Below are positions 10,745 through 22,845 of a DNA stretch of 64,000 nucleotides, piece after piece. The stretch's first letter is position 1. The number at the start of each line of letters is the position of its first letter. Source of the stretch: Tetrapyrgos nigripes (lineage: Eukaryota; Basidiomycota; Agaricomycetes; Agaricales; Campanellaceae); assembly GCA_013368315.1 (NCBI GenBank), contig JAACJM010000113.1, forward strand, positions 210,524 through 274,523, given 5' to 3'. The position numbers and the translations under genes are program-made. A model generated the notes under the pieces. It made no database searches. It was not told the DNA's origin and saw only the letters and a list, made by a program, of their open reading frames with translations.

Positions 10745-12592
10745 CTACAAACTTTCTGCTCCCACAAGTCTGCTGGCCTCCCGTTCAATTGCCCACCTCA
10801 CTGCCTGTTCCACATCAGCAGCCTGATGTGTAGGCGTATGTGTGGGAGGTCCCTTCATTGGATCAAAGACTCCCGTATGTACTAAGATAGACGACCATCT
10901 ACTATTAGCCCGGCTAGCAGCGCGGTTGGCACCTGCAATGTCTGGTCCAAGACATGGGTAAAACTTCCCCAGCACAATGAGCTGCATCACTGACCAGATT
11001 CAGGATTGTCTAGTATCATTGTGAGCTTGATTCAAAAGAATAACAGAGTCAAGTCAAGTCGAAAACACACCTCCTATCATGTATCTGTAACTCTTATTAG
11101 ATGATAGCAATGTACATTACAGAGACTTACATGGCTGGCGGTGAGTCGAAGGGACCATAAAGTTCACTCAACAAATCGTTCAGTGTTTTTTCAGCAAAAA
11201 TGTACGTCTCAGTGGTCGGTTTACCCAATTGTACAAAGGGATATGTCTTTCCGGTCAGAGCCTGATGAAAAGGGAAGGAATCACCATTAACTGAGAAGAG
11301 ATTCCAGACTGACCTTGTAAACCGCCTGAAAAGCCTCTTTGAAAGCCCCTTGCCCTAGTCTCGGCCTAGAAAAGTCAGATTTCCATATCAGATCCGGATT
11401 ACAGAAAACCACTTCTATGGGATTCGATAGTTGCTGGTCAAGTTCGACGTAAGGACCTCCAATTATTCCTCCTGATTGTATCACGTCGCACATGATTTGT
11501 ACTGTATCTTTTTTTGAGCAGGTACACATCAACGCGCATGATAAATACCCCACCATCAGTAAACCAGTTGCGGGGATCATGGAATACAAAGATCGCAGAG
11601 ATGGGGTTTTTCGAAAGATCCATCGGCTAATGCACGAATTCAGAACCAATGAACACTCGGGATAGCAGAGAGACAAACTCACAATTGCAGAAGAAAGGTC
11701 GGCAGGGGTTGCAGTTACCAAAGGCTGAATGCTAATAACATATGGTTCTGAGTCAGTTTGTCCAGCTTCAACAAAAGTATGACCACACGTACGAGGGATT
11801 GGAAGCAAGGATATCAATGGGTGTATAGACTTTACGAAACCCATAGCTAAGTCTTGATCAGCGGGGTACCTGGCTTGCAAAGGAATCGCTTGCCTCTCTG
11901 CCACTTGACGCATCTCTGTACCTCTACCTCCCAACACAAGGACAGGGGAGTCCGCATACTTCCCCACCCACTCCTTCAGTATTGTATGCGCTTGAATGAC
12001 TTGTCGAGGCGAAATCTAGAAGACAAGAAACGAAAACGCTGAGAAATGGTTGGTGACCGCATTCTGAAAATTCTACCTCGAAGCCCAATTGCTTGGAAAT
12101 TTTCTCTGATCGTGCTTGTTCAGTGTATCCACCTAAATCGCAGCAGCAAATTTGACAGTCAGTCTCAAGCTGCACAGGGAAGAATATACCGAACTACCTC
12201 CATTAGTCAACTATCATGGATGAGATAAGAGCAAGAAATGGCAAGATTTGACGAAAGCGTCTCACCAAGATGAAAGGAATTTTCCTGAACCGTTCATAGT
12301 TAACCACTGTAATCCTGCGGTCTACGATAAGGCGCACGTTTTGAATGGATTGTCACCCTCGAGCATCTTCAGCGCATTCTTGGCAGCAGGAAGAGGATTT
12401 GGACCAGCCATGAGTACTCCATCCTTCCAAATTGCAGCATGAGCAGGGACTTCAGGTGGACAGGGCCAATAAGCATACAATGTCAAAAGAAAATGCCAAA
12501 GGTGGTCTCAAGCTCGATGTCTGAATCTTTCTCAGTGCGTAAAAAGTAGATCTGAGAGCAGGGCGCGAAAAAATGATACCAGAGCGAAGCAT
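10745..12592 (-). CDS. CECR5/HDHD5-like mitochondrial HAD-IIA hydrolase
   Basis: The minus-strand ATG at 12592 gives MLRSGIIFSRPALRSTFYAL, a basic leader without acidic residues that looks like a mitochondrial presequence. Splicing then gives LAFSFDI joined to DGVLMAGPNPLPAAKNALK (HAD motif I, DxDGVL), IPFILLTNGG (motif II), and GGYTEQARSEKISKQLGFE. These are followed by ISPRQVIQAHTILKEWVGKY, VLVLGGRGTEMRQVAER, LSKNPISAIFVFHDPRNW, GGIIGGPYVELDQQL, NPDLIWKSDFSRPRLGQGAF and the GDNP/DIAGANRA region near the C terminus. The order matches TIGR01456 (CECR5, yeast YKR070W). Substrate unknown. It reads divergently from the O-fucosyltransferase-like gene, starts 211 bp apart. Frames at 11620-11880 need several small introns that I did not fix base by base. 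Confidence 0.8.
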
Positions 12593-12803
12593 CCTGTCGC
12601 GACGAGCTTGTCAATCGAATGGTCAAGAAAAGACAAGGCCAGCAGTCACGAGATCGTTGAGCCTCGCAGGTCTAAGACTACAGTACCACCACCGTCTAAC
12701 ACCTATCCTGTCGCTTTCCTGCTCTGTTTCGTACTCGCAAGGTACATCAAACCAGTCTGGATACCCTATTTCTTACTCACCGCTTTGCTCTGATCGTCAG
12801 ACA
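12593..12803. promoter_or_regulatory. divergent promoter between HAD hydrolase and O-fucosyltransferase-like gene
   Basis: These 211 bp separate two start codons that point away from each other. The interval should hold both promoters. No clear TATA box is visible. An open frame on the plus strand runs through it from 12573 but is probably fortuitous. Confidence 0.45.
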
Positions 12804-14432
12804 ATGTCATTTCCTTTCAAACTCACATCCCGCGCTCGTGAAGCAAATGCATCGCCGTCTGTATACTTGGAGAAAGGACGATATAGGATACGCAACCCAG
12901 CACCGAAACCAGAGTTCCGGAATGTATCCCAATCAAGTCGAATACGATCTCTCTCAACAAGTAACGACCGTAACAGCATCTTTACCGCTATAATCGTAAT
13001 CCTCCTCGCCTTCGCATGTCTGACCTGCTTTGGAGCCGCATATTATCTCTTCACTACGAGGTGGGACTCTGCATCCCTGGCTTCTGGTAGTCAACCGGCT
13101 AATACTTCCATTCTTCAAGTCCTCGAACTCGATGACGCCCGTTCAAAATGTCCGCTTGTGAACCCGGATACCAAGTTCCTGGCATATCTTCCCCACAGTG
13201 GCTTTCACAACCAACGCATTGCTCTCGAAAACGCCCTGACGCTGTCTCACATGCTCAACCGTACCTTGCTTGTACCACCAGCTCGCCTTGGCAGGAAGTC
13301 CCTGCGTTATGTCAATTACGATTCTCTGAAAACATACGTGTCGCTTTCTGGAAAAGAAGGATTGGACCATTGCTCCAGACTTCCCTCTCATATCAACATT
13401 CCTCCCGAATGCTCCGATTACTTCGACTACACTCACGTCTCATGGGAATGGCTCGCTGATTTGAAAGTTATCAAATCTCAGCAAAAGCTCATCTTCCGTT
13501 GGAATATGACCGATGGGTGGGTCCATGACTGTCTCAGTATAAACGACTCAAATACCCTGACGTTGAGAGACACTGGTCGTTATCATTATCGCTTCCTAGA
13601 CACGTCTACCGACGCTTCTCCGGTTTCGCATAAATACCAGGAGGACCTTCACGTGTCTAGCCTCATTCATCTTCACCAACCCCTTCTCCAGATAGGGACA
13701 CTTTTTGGGACATCTCGTTTACGACTTCAGAATAGCGAAAATATCGACGTTCGCCGTAAAGTGCGAGAAAGCATGTCATTTGCGAACCCGGTGCTTCTGC
13801 AAGTCGCAGATGCAGTGCATAAAGCACTGGGAGGGTTCTACTTGGGAGTTCACGTACGAATCGGAGATGGTCAATTTCTGATTCATAGCAACGATAATGT
13901 TCGCCTTGTTTGGTGGAGAATGATGCATGAAGTTCTCGGCTTCACCATTGAAGATACATTACGTCTGGAGAAATCTTTCTCAACCCGAGAATCTCCACCC
14001 ACTCCTCCGGATACCTTTATGCGGCAACCAATACAGCCAGGAGAAGACTTCCCGCTAACAACCCAGTCACCGAAAACGCCTTGTCGTGCAGTTCTTCATA
14101 GCCTTCCTCATCTCGTATCCCTGAACATCCCGTTGTTCATATCCACGGATGTCAAGGATCCTGGCCAGGATCCAAACCTGGAAATCTTCCTTCGTACCTT
14201 TCCGTGCACCTTTTTCCTTGCCGACTTCACGAAAGAAATGTCACTGCTGGATCATTTTAGAAACGATTATGACGGACTGGCATTGAAACCATTCGTTTCT
14301 CCTTTCGTAGATGCCATGATAGCTGGCAAAGCTTGGCGGGTGATTGGAACTCCAGGGAGCACGTTTAGTAGATTTGTCGAGGATTTGCTGTGGCCCACGT
14401 ATCATGGCGTGGCCATACAACAGCGAGGATAA
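12804..14432 (+). CDS. GDP-fucose protein O-fucosyltransferase-like type II membrane protein
   Basis: Single exon of 542 residues from the ATG at 12804 (MSFPFKLTSRAREANASP). The frame is also open upstream to 12573, but the downstream Met gives the usual type II layout. A basic cytosolic tail is followed by one helix at about residues 58-82 (IFTAIIVILLAFACLTCFGA). The lumenal part carries the O-FucT-like motifs FLAYLPHSGFHNQRIALENA near the start, then GFYLGVHVRIGDG and late PLFISTDVKD, with KPFVSPFVDAMIAGKAWRVI near the end. The HxGxxNQR and HxRxGD-like motifs are what the family uses for GDP-fucose binding. It probably acts in the Golgi or ER; the acceptor is unknown. It is similar to proteins often called CigA in mushrooms. 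Confidence 0.72.
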   Translation: MSFPFKLTSRAREANASPSVYLEKGRYRIRNPAPKPEFRNVSQSSRIRSLSTSNDRNSIFTAIIVILLAFACLTCFGAAYYLFTTRWDSASLASGSQPANTSILQVLELDDARSKCPLVNPDTKFLAYLPHSGFHNQRIALENALTLSHMLNRTLLVPPARLGRKSLRYVNYDSLKTYVSLSGKEGLDHCSRLPSHINIPPECSDYFDYTHVSWEWLADLKVIKSQQKLIFRWNMTDGWVHDCLSINDSNTLTLRDTGRYHYRFLDTSTDASPVSHKYQEDLHVSSLIHLHQPLLQIGTLFGTSRLRLQNSENIDVRRKVRESMSFANPVLLQVADAVHKALGGFYLGVHVRIGDGQFLIHSNDNVRLVWWRMMHEVLGFTIEDTLRLEKSFSTRESPPTPPDTFMRQPIQPGEDFPLTTQSPKTPCRAVLHSLPHLVSLNIPLFISTDVKDPGQDPNLEIFLRTFPCTFFLADFTKEMSLLDHFRNDYDGLALKPFVSPFVDAMIAGKAWRVIGTPGSTFSRFVEDLLWPTYHGVAIQQRG

Positions 14433-14788
14433 CTTTAAATTTAGCATACCGTTACATTGTCCATACCGCGTAAGCATCACTTCGATTGCAATCACTGCCC
14501 TTACTTGTCCAATCGCATTTACCTTTACTCGAAAGCACAGCAACATTGTTGTTATATTGATGCCGCGCATGAAGGTTTTCCCATCTATCTGCTTCTGTTG
14601 CGAAGGGAAACAATGATGGTCTCACCACAGGATGATGCCATGGATCCCCGCATTGATATAAAGGTGATTAGACCGCATATGGACTGAGTACTTAAAACCC
14701 TGCCAGAGCGTCGCAACCTAGCATCCTTGACCTCCTACTTGCCAGGTCATCCTCTACAGCACACTCTCCTTCATCCAGTCCTTTAATA
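14433..14788. other. intergenic between O-fucosyltransferase-like gene and vts1
   Basis: These 356 bp hold the 3' flank of the upstream gene and the promoter and leader of vts1. I see no separate gene. Confidence 0.5.
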
Positions 14789-16356
14789 ATGCTCAGTGTC
14801 CAGCCTTCCCCAAAACCCAAGTTCCCTTCTGAACTGTCACCTTCAGCACTCCGTCCAAATGGTAACCTCACTCCCCTCCTTTCTCCGCGACCAGGCAGTG
14901 GTTTTATTGTACCTCCTTCACCTCGATATGGTGCTGCTGGTACGTTGTAACGTATGGTCGATGGACAATTTTTTTTCATCGATATCAACAGGAGAAACAC
15001 TCGACGAATGGTTCCATGATTTCCAGAAATACGAGAAGACTTTGGTACGTGAAGTTGCTTTTAAGAAGTTGGTATGTCCGCTGACTGCTACAGGCCGCCA
15101 TGGCTGAGGCATCTTCGGACCCTAAATTCAGAGAGGAATTGGGTACTATCGAGCAATGTACGAACACTCTTCTTTTGCCTCTTTTGCAGAACGTTAAGAT
15201 CATATCTATAGGGTTCAAACTACTCACAGAGTCAGAGCAGACAGCTTCGCTCTATACTCTCCTTCAACATACGAATCCAGCCCAGATTAAATTCCTGATG
15301 GCCGTCTTGCAACAGATGTCGGATGCTATTCCGCCTTCTGAAAACCCCGGTTCCAAACAGCCCTCGAGATCGTCATTACGCCCTCCAAATCTCAACATAC
15401 CTCTCCCTGGAACGCCCAATACTCCCCATTTCAATGCCGGTGTTTCCTCTGCTGCGACCCATGATTCCGCCCCAAAGACAGCCGAATACACTGCGCAGGA
15501 ACTTGCTGTCAAAGAAGAACCGATTAGCTGGGCCAACATGGTCAGCACTCCTCATGATCTAATGTTCAAAAAGAGTGCAGAGCAACAACAGCAACAAGCT
15601 GGTATGCAAAATCTTCAAAATCTTATCAACTCGGCGGGAGCAGGGATGGGTATGCAGATGAATGGAATAACACCTTTCAACGTGACAGTGCTCAGTAGCA
15701 TGGGATTCTCCAATGAGCAGATCGTAGCGATGCAATTGGTGATGAGGGGTTTGGGGCAACCCGCTGATGCGACGGGGATCAGTGGTCCTGGCACTGGTCA
15801 GAAGAATGCACAGCCACATGGACATGGAGGACACTCGGGGCGTTCAAATCGATCTAATAACAACCATTCGAACTCCGGAAATAACTCCAACTGGCGCTCT
15901 CCGGGATCTCGATACCCCGGAAGTGCGCTCAGAAATGGACAAAAGAGCGCTACTCCGAAAAGCGCTGGACCAAAGAGCAGTGGATTGAGTAGTGCCACGT
16001 CAACTGGTGGAACTCCCAAGACCGAAGATGACGTGGACCCTGAGCTGCTAAAGGACGTTCCTGCGTGGTTGAAGAGTTTGAGATTGCACAAATACACGGC
16101 TTGTTTCGAGGGGATGGGATGGGAGGAGATTGTAGTGCTTGATGAGCCCACGTTGGAAGCTAAAGGAGTGGGTGCTTTAGGGGCAAGGAGGAGGCTAACG
16201 AGGACCTTTGAGGTAGTGAAGAAGAAGATGGGGATGGAGACGGCCTCGACCTCGGATGCCATGCCAGCTTCGGCTGCCCTTGCTTCGAACGGACCGTCAC
16301 TTAGCAGCGCTAGTCCAGAGAAAACCGTTCCACACAGCGCTGCACCGATACTGTGA
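14789..16356 (+). CDS. vts1: Vts1-like RNA-binding SAM-domain protein
   Basis: The ATG at 14789 starts MLSVQPSPKPKFPSELSPSA. Introns at about 14939-14990, 15053-15092 and 15158-15209 restore ETLDEWFHDFQKYEKTL, AAMAEASSDPKFREELGTIE and QWFKLLTESEQTASLYTLLQ, the Vts1 N-terminal helical domain. A low-complexity middle follows (QQQQQ; HGHGGHSGRSNRSNNNHSNS). The C-terminal SAM domain starts at PELLKDVPAWLKSLRLHKY and continues with CFEGMGWEEIVVLDEPTLEA and GVGALGARRRLTRTFEVVKK, keeping the basic GARRRL stretch used for hairpin RNA recognition. Vts1/Smaug proteins bind Smaug recognition hairpins in mRNAs and recruit Ccr4-Not for deadenylation in the cytoplasm. Confidence 0.88.
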
Positions 16357-16886
16357 TTTTTGTTTGGACTTTGGCTTTTCTTTCTCCCATAAGTATCGCG
16401 GACTACTTTTCTTCATATCTATTTGCGGATCCTATCCCATTTCTAACGGTCGAAATAATCATCTGTAACAGTAGCATGCATGGTATTTCTCTAGTGTTTC
16501 CTATACTATGTACAATATCGGTACTAATTGTTTGTAGAACGCCAGTAGATCTCAGCGTGTCATTGGAGGTCTGGCGTATGATTAGTGCTGGTCGCTACAG
16601 CTAAACCTATATATGTGCTTGTTCTCCCTTGTTTCCCAGTGAGTTTTGGCCTTTCAATGACTGGACGTTTACTAGGCTTGGATCACAGAATACTTGACAT
16701 TATATGCTCTCTTTTTCTCCTAGCAAGGTTCCAATTCCTTGTGCAACCCGCGGGTTACTGTGGTGACCAAGTCAGTGCAGTACGAGTACATAACGCCTCC
16801 AAAAAAAAAACAGAATGCTTGAGCATGTGTTTCTGGCTGTAAGAAGTTGGGAGCGCTTAAATAATTGATCTCTCACCTTGATCAAG
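16357..16886. other. intergenic, no feature recognised
   Basis: Spacer of 530 bp between vts1 and the dehydrogenase gene. It includes an A10 run near 16801. No coding or RNA signal was recognised. Confidence 0.5.
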
Positions 16887-17788
16887 ATGCCTACTATCGC
16901 TGTGGTCGCGGCAGGGGCTATGGGCTCGGCGGTTGCTCGTCGTCTGGTTCAGTCGGGCTGCACTGTTCTTACCAACCTAGATGGACGATCAGAGGCAACG
17001 CGTCATAGAGCACAAGAAGCAGGAATGGAGAATGCCAGCTTCTCTCGGATCGCCGCTGAAGCAGATTATCTACTCAGTATCCTTCCGCCAAGGGATGCCG
17101 TCTCATTCGCGGAAAAATTCTTGCGAGAATCTGCAAGTGCTCGGAGAGAGAAAGAGTCACCCCTTGTATTCGCTGACTGCAATGCGGTGAATCCGGTTAC
17201 TGCGAAACGGATAGCGAGTCTATTTTCAGGGTCGCCTATGAAAGTAGTCGATGCTGGCATTATTGGTGGCCCACCAAAGGATGGATATAACCCCACATTT
17301 TATGCGTCGGCTGACGAGGAAGACGTGTTGGAAGGCTTTGGGCGATTAGCGAGATATGGATTGAAGATTTCTCTCCTGAAGCACGGAGAAGGAATAGGAG
17401 ACGCAAGCGCATTGAAGATGTCTTATGCTGTAAGAATCTGTTTTGATTCTCAAGGGATTTATTTGACGATTTTGTGCAGGGAATCACGAAAGGAACGACA
17501 GCGTTATTCACAATCATGATCCTGGCTGCCCAAGCATCGTCGCCTGCGACTGCTGAGGCTCTGAAAACCGAGCTACAAGCGTCGCAGCCAGAGGTGTTTG
17601 CGCGAATTCAGCGTTCTGTACCTTCGATGATCGGCAAAGCGTGGCGTTGGGTAAATGAAATGGAAGAGATTGCGGGCTTCATTGGTGCAGAAGGAGAGGC
17701 CTACAATGGCATAGCAAAGATATACGAACGGATAGCAAAGAATAGTGGAGAGGAGGTAGATATTTTGGAAAAATTTGTACAGAATTGA
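16887..17788 (+). CDS. 6-phosphogluconate dehydrogenase-like NAD(P)-binding protein (DUF1932 C-terminal domain)
   Basis: The ATG at 16887 starts MPTIAVVAAGAMGSAVARRL, a Rossmann dinucleotide-binding loop (AAGAMG). Then come ADYLLSILPPRDAVSFAEKF, VFADCNAVNPVTAKRIA and VVDAGIIGGPPKDGYNPTFY. One 50-nt intron (17430-17479) joins DASALKMSYA to GITKGTTALFTIMILAAQ, the start of the DUF1932 C-terminal helical domain. The C terminus is EEVDILEKFVQN. The spliced length is 283 residues, normal for this family. It belongs to the beta-hydroxyacid dehydrogenase superfamily; substrate not known. The frame starts with in-frame codons before the ATG, but 16887 is the first ATG. Confidence 0.85.
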
Positions 17789-18252
17789 AATTGTATGACC
17801 ATTTCTGCAACGAAATATTAGCGTTTTTATCTCCGAAACCCATTCAAATTTCCCTTAGAGAGTAGTTGGGACCCCTAATAATTGTCGTTGCAGAAGTGGT
17901 CTTATGCATTGTGTCCCAGCTTCCGAGCCGTAGATTGCTACTGCAAAGTTTCATAAAATTTAACTGCAATTTTCGTATTGTTGCTCTTCTCGCCATGTAA
18001 TGAAACGCTGGTCATGATATTATTTATCTGCCCCGAATGGTCTAGGACACGCTAACACGCGAGATTTGAACTGTTCACCCGACTGGAATCCTCGATTTCG
18101 TCGACAACGACGATTCATCGCTAGAAAACTCTTAACTTGTGTCAGGGGCATGTCTTTATTTATGGAATGAATATGTGATACACAGTGTTACCCCAGAATA
18201 CAAAAGTGACTGACTGTATGTAACAAAATACACAGTTTTCCTCGAGGCTTTG
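17789..18252. other. intergenic, no feature recognised
   Basis: Spacer of 464 bp upstream of the RhoGAP gene. Nothing beyond a presumed promoter is seen. Confidence 0.5.
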
Positions 18253-21200
18253 ATGGCAGCAACTGCCATTTCCACATCGTCCTCAACCACCTCCAGACCC
18301 ATCGACAAGCCGCCTACGAGCACAACCCCCAAGCCCATCGAACAGTCTCCAAGCACATCTCCATCCAAATCTCCTGATAGAAATCGCCGCCAGTCTAGAA
18401 GCTCAACGCCAGGCCAGGATGTAGACTCCTCTTCTTCAACGACGACAAACTCACGGGCAGAATGGGGTGCAAACTTTTGGATAACAATTGTCGACCCTCA
18501 AGTGCGTTACCCTCTCTGCGAGCCGTCTTCCCAAGCTAATCAAAATCTAATCGTGATTTTTAGACGCAAGCTTCCTTTTATGCTTGTCCTGCGACAGGTC
18601 AGTCCCTCCTAGGCAGACTTATATGCTTGTACGCTCGCTTACTATATGGCAAGGGCAAGTCAGTTGGGATCCTCCAGTTGGAAATTTCGTGTAAGCCTCC
18701 TGTAGCTTTCTTAACTGCAAGAAGTCGTAGTCACAACTGCCCCTAGATTGCCTCCAAGTGCAGATGGAGAATGGTGGGTTTCGTAAGGACAACTCGATAC
18801 AACTCTCTGATCTACTTCTTTGATAGGTGGGAGTTGAGTGATGACACGAGAGGTGGTCTGCCGTACTACTATCATACTAAGACCGGTGAGTCTGAATATC
18901 AGTAGAGATAGCGGTGGTCCTGCTCACTTTTCTTCATTTATCTATCTTTAGGTGAAACTGTCTGGGAACGGCCATCTGGTTTTGTTATACCATTAGGAAT
19001 CATTCAAGTGCGTCGTCTCTGCTTGCACTAATTGGTGATATTGATTTTAGCCAGAACACTGCTCTGGGTCGTAGACTCTCAAATCGTTTTTCACAATCTG
19101 TCCCAGAAGGTATTCAATCAATGTCCCTGGCAAATGGTCAAGACCAATCTCCTGAAAATATGCGGAGGCCGCTCTCAAGCCATTCTGCCAAGTATTCCAA
19201 CTCCAGCCCCCAGAGCAAGAGACAACTGCGTAGATCCTATTCGAACACAGTTAATCACATTCTTCCACCAATTCCGGCTTCGCCAGCTGTCACCGACGTC
19301 TCTGCCCCGCCCTCTCCATCTTCGTCGCAACAGTCGCTCTCCGCCCCGAACGTAAACGGCAAGTCCAGCCCGAAAAACTCTTCTCCAAAGCCTAGTTTAT
19401 ATGCACAAGGTAGAAATACTCCGGAGTCCTCCAAATCCTCAAATCGTACACGTTCAAAATCGTCGTCCTACGTGTCTCATAAACCGAAACCCCCACAAAG
19501 CCTCAGCGCTGCTGTTGAACTCCTCGCTGCTTCACAGTCTGAAGGTTCTCAGGTCAATAGATCACCCACTTCGCTGAGCAGTGACGAGGCAAAATCCTTG
19601 TTGTCTATTCCCCAACATACCACTCCCCCTAAAATTCGATCACCGTCACCAAGTCGACCAATCCCTCCTTTACCTCACGAGCGTCTTCGAAACGTTTCTG
19701 CACCCACTATCGGCGGCAAGCCGATCAGTAGTCCGATGCTTAACCATGGTACCGTTTTTTCTCCGCTTGCATCTATACATCTCTGACATATTTCTTAATT
19801 AGCCGCTACCCTGGAGATGAGTCCAGTCAAGAATCGTGCCGCTGGAAAGCCAATACCTGTCCAAGCTCAGTTACCCAGACATGAAACCCCGACGTCTACT
19901 TTGAACTCCGGGTGCGCACTTTGAAGCAGACCTTTCGTTCTGCACTCCACTCATGCGCTTTTTCAGAACGCATCCTGTCCTCCCACAAGATCTTGCCTCA
20001 GACATTCTTCAATTTTCACAGTCGGACTATGCTAAACAATATTTCTCCACCCATCGAACTGGCTTTATCTTCAGAAGACGTGTACCTGTAGATCAGATGA
20101 TGACATGGCAGAAGGTGAGATTTGTACCCCTGTCCAGTCACAATCCCTTGTATGACTTATACCGTAACCGCTAGTCTCCTCTTAGTTCTCCTTTACTGGC
20201 TTTAAATCGCTCTCTAAATCGCGATGCTGTGAAGATCTTCAAAGTAATACAGCATATAATGGGAGACCGTGAACGAGACAAAGCGGTCAGTGGTGCCAGG
20301 GCACCTGAATTACAAGCGTCAACGGTGGTATCAATAAATGCCTCGAATGTGTCATTAAACCAATCTGTTGGGGGCATACTCGAGGAGGAAAGATGGCTTC
20401 TTGGTGAAGGGCTTATACATGGCGAACTTCGAGATGAGACGTACTGTCAGGTCATGAAGCAGTTGACGAAAAATCCCAACCCGTGAGCTTGTTATATTTT
20501 TTTCTTCATCTCGTAGGCATTGATTATCGGAACAGGGAGAGTATCTTCAAGGGATGGCAGCTGCTATGCGTGCTGCTGATAACATTTCCTCCTTCAAAGA
20601 ATTTCGAGACATACCTACAATCCTTCATACAGCAACACATATCCAAGCAGGAGGGTAGAATTGACATCATGGCTAAGTATTGCCTGAGACGTCTCTCCTT
20701 CACTTCGAAAAAAGGGCCTAGAGGAAAGCCACCTACGACTATGGAGATAGAACAAGCTTCGGTGCGTTTTTCACCTATGACCTGTCATCCAACAACTCAC
20801 GGTTCACGTCGGACATAGGACGCTGCATTTAATCCCTCTACATTTGGTGAATCACTAGACGCCATTATCCGGCTGCAAGAGCGAAACTACCCTGAACAGA
20901 AAGTCCCTATCATACTTCCCTTCCTCACGAATGGTATTTTGGCTTTGGGCGGTACCAAATCTGAAGGCATATTTCGTGTTCCTGGAGATGGCGACTCTGT
21001 TTCCGAACTCAAACTCCGTATCGACCGTGGTTATTACAACCTAGACGGTGTTGATGATCCGCATATACTCGCCTCTCTAATGAAGCTCTGGCTGCGAGAA
21101 CTTTGCGATCCTCTTATTCCGGAAGAGATGTACAACGAGTGCGTGACAAATGCAAAGGATCCAGACGCCTGTGTACATATTGTCCAGCGGCTTCCGACAA

Positions 21201-21573
21201 TCAACAGGCGTGTGGTACTTTTCATCATAAGTTTCCTTCAAATATTCCTGGAAGAGAAAGTGCAGAATGTTACCAAGATGACACCTGCCAATCTTGCGTT
21301 GGTGATGGCGCCCAATCTTTTGCGGTGTAATTCGGATTCGATGTCAATTGTGTTCACGAATGCACAGTAAGTCTTTTCTTGTACAATTTATGTGGTCTAT
21401 GATATAGCTGACCTTGGGATAGGTATGAGCAGATATTCGTGTATCATCTGCTTCTGCATCTCAAATGCGGTGAGACAGACCCGAATTATAAGCCGGTTCA
21501 TGGCTTGAGTGCTGTACAACCTTCCCCTGCTCCAAGGACATCAAAATCCAAGACACGTCGGCCTCAGCATTAG
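18253..21573 (+). CDS. Rho GTPase-activating protein, WW-MyTH4-RhoGAP (ARHGAP39/Vilse architecture)
   Basis: The ATG at 18253 begins MAATAISTSSSTTSR. After a Ser/Thr/Pro-rich head come two WW-like segments: WITIVDPQ joined to a FYACPATGQVSWDPP-type exon, then EWWELSDDTRGGLPYYYHTK joined to GETVWERPSG. A long Ser/Pro linker with TPPKIRSPSPSRPIPPLPHE follows. A MyTH4 domain reads YFSTHRTGFIFRRRVPVDQM, WLLGEGLIHGELRDETYCQV, MKQLTKNPNPESIFKGWQLL. The RhoGAP domain reads ALGGTKSEGIFRVPGDGDSV with the arginine finger, LMKLWLRELCDPLIPEEMY and MTPANLALVMAPNLLRC. The stop is at 21571. At least nine introns. The domain order matches ARHGAP39/Vilse, a regulator of Rac/Cdc42-type GTPases at the cell cortex; the GTPase here is unknown. 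Confidence 0.87.
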
Positions 21574-21740
21574 CTGTTTCATACCCCTCTTTCCCGCTCT
21601 TTTTGGAGTATCTATCCTTCGTTCGATTGCTGTTTCCTGGTCTTTTACTACTCTTTTTGAATATCTTTTCATTGTATCCATTACTCACTCTCTTGACGGA
21701 CTATAATTTGTAGATAATTTTATACCGATTAGAACTAATA

Positions 21741-22845
21741 TTAAGTACGACCTGAATGGTCCCAATTGTCAAACTCCCACTTATCGTCAGAGCCGGTTTC
21801 CCCGTTGCCACTCTTCCAACTATCCCACTTGAAGCCTTTGGGAGGAGCATCTGTCTTCGTATTTTCGCCGAGAAGTTCCTCAATCTTCTTTAACATATTC
21901 CATACCTCTCCGCCTCCCAACCCGTCATCTTCCAACCAAACGTTACGCTCACCAACCTCTCGACGTAGTTGATCTATCAGTTTGCGCGTCACACTATTGA
22001 CATCAACAGCGTTCACGTTCATTTCCTGAAGAGCATCGTACACGCCTCTGAGGTCCCGAAAACATGTCCACCTCGTTTTGATGAGTTCATTGTAGGCTTG
22101 TGTTGAACAACCGAAAACGTATGAAGCAATGGACAAGTTTTTGGTGTGATCAAATATGGAGAGCGCGAGATGTGGATCGTGATATTTGTCGCGGAATAGG
22201 TGCATCAAATGCGCTACGAGCTGAGAGTATATGGGGGATTGTAGCATGGGCAAATCCACCGATTGTCCACCCCGCGCTGCCAATACAGCATCTCGAGACG
22301 CTTGTTCCAGTCTCACCGACTCTTGAAATACTTCACGCATCCCCCATTGAAGTAGATCCTGGTCCGTATGGCAAAGCTCCATTTGCTCCTTCTTTTCATC
22401 CAGCAGCTCGTCCTCCTCCCTCGTCAACTGCATTTGCTTACTATGTCTGCGAAGTCTTCCAAAGAGATCTCCCAAATTTCCCCTACCAGGTAGCGCAATG
22501 TCAGACTTTTTGCCGATATCGGGTTCCGACCCTTTCTGTTCTGCAGCCGCATCAAATATCATGTTGAACAGGTCATCGAATGCACTGAGCTCTCGAGCTG
22601 TCATTGTCTGCCTACGAACATGGCGTGACGCTTGCGAACGGAGTGGATTTCGGAGTGTAGTGGGAACGAGGGGAGGCATATTCTTGATATCCTTGAATAC
22701 ATGATCCCAGGCTGACTGGTCCTCCTCTTCGAAATTTGTGTTGGATGAGGATGAGGAAGGACTGCTTCTGATTTAGGAAGAGTTTGTCTTGAACGCAGCT
22801 AGAAAACGCACCCTTTCTCCTGATAAGACCTAAAAGACGTCGCAA
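21741..22845 (-). CDS. Mtf2-like mitochondrial protein (C-terminal domain family)
   Basis: The main exon reads continuously from about 22780 to 21741: NTNFEEEDQSAWDHVFKDIK, LRNPLRSQASRHVRRQTMTA, ELSAFDDLFNMIFDAAAEQ, LFGRLRRHSKQMQLTREEDE, AHLMHLFRDKYHDPHLALSI, FDHTKNLSIASYVFGCSTQA, REVGERNVWLEDDGLGGGEV. It ends KWEFDNWDHSGRT. This resembles the Mtf2-like C-terminal domain (yeast Mtf2/Nam1, mitochondrial mRNA processing and translation). The 5' end is unsettled. An upstream exon beginning MRRLLGLIRRKG at 22845 would suit a mitochondrial leader, but I found no splice pair that joins it in frame. The gene converges on the RhoGAP gene. Confidence 0.62.

Noticed and set aside
12573..12803. Upstream extension of the O-fucosyltransferase frame to 12573
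   Set aside because: It overlaps the start of the divergent HAD gene and would bury the membrane anchor; the ATG at 12804 gives a normal type II protein.
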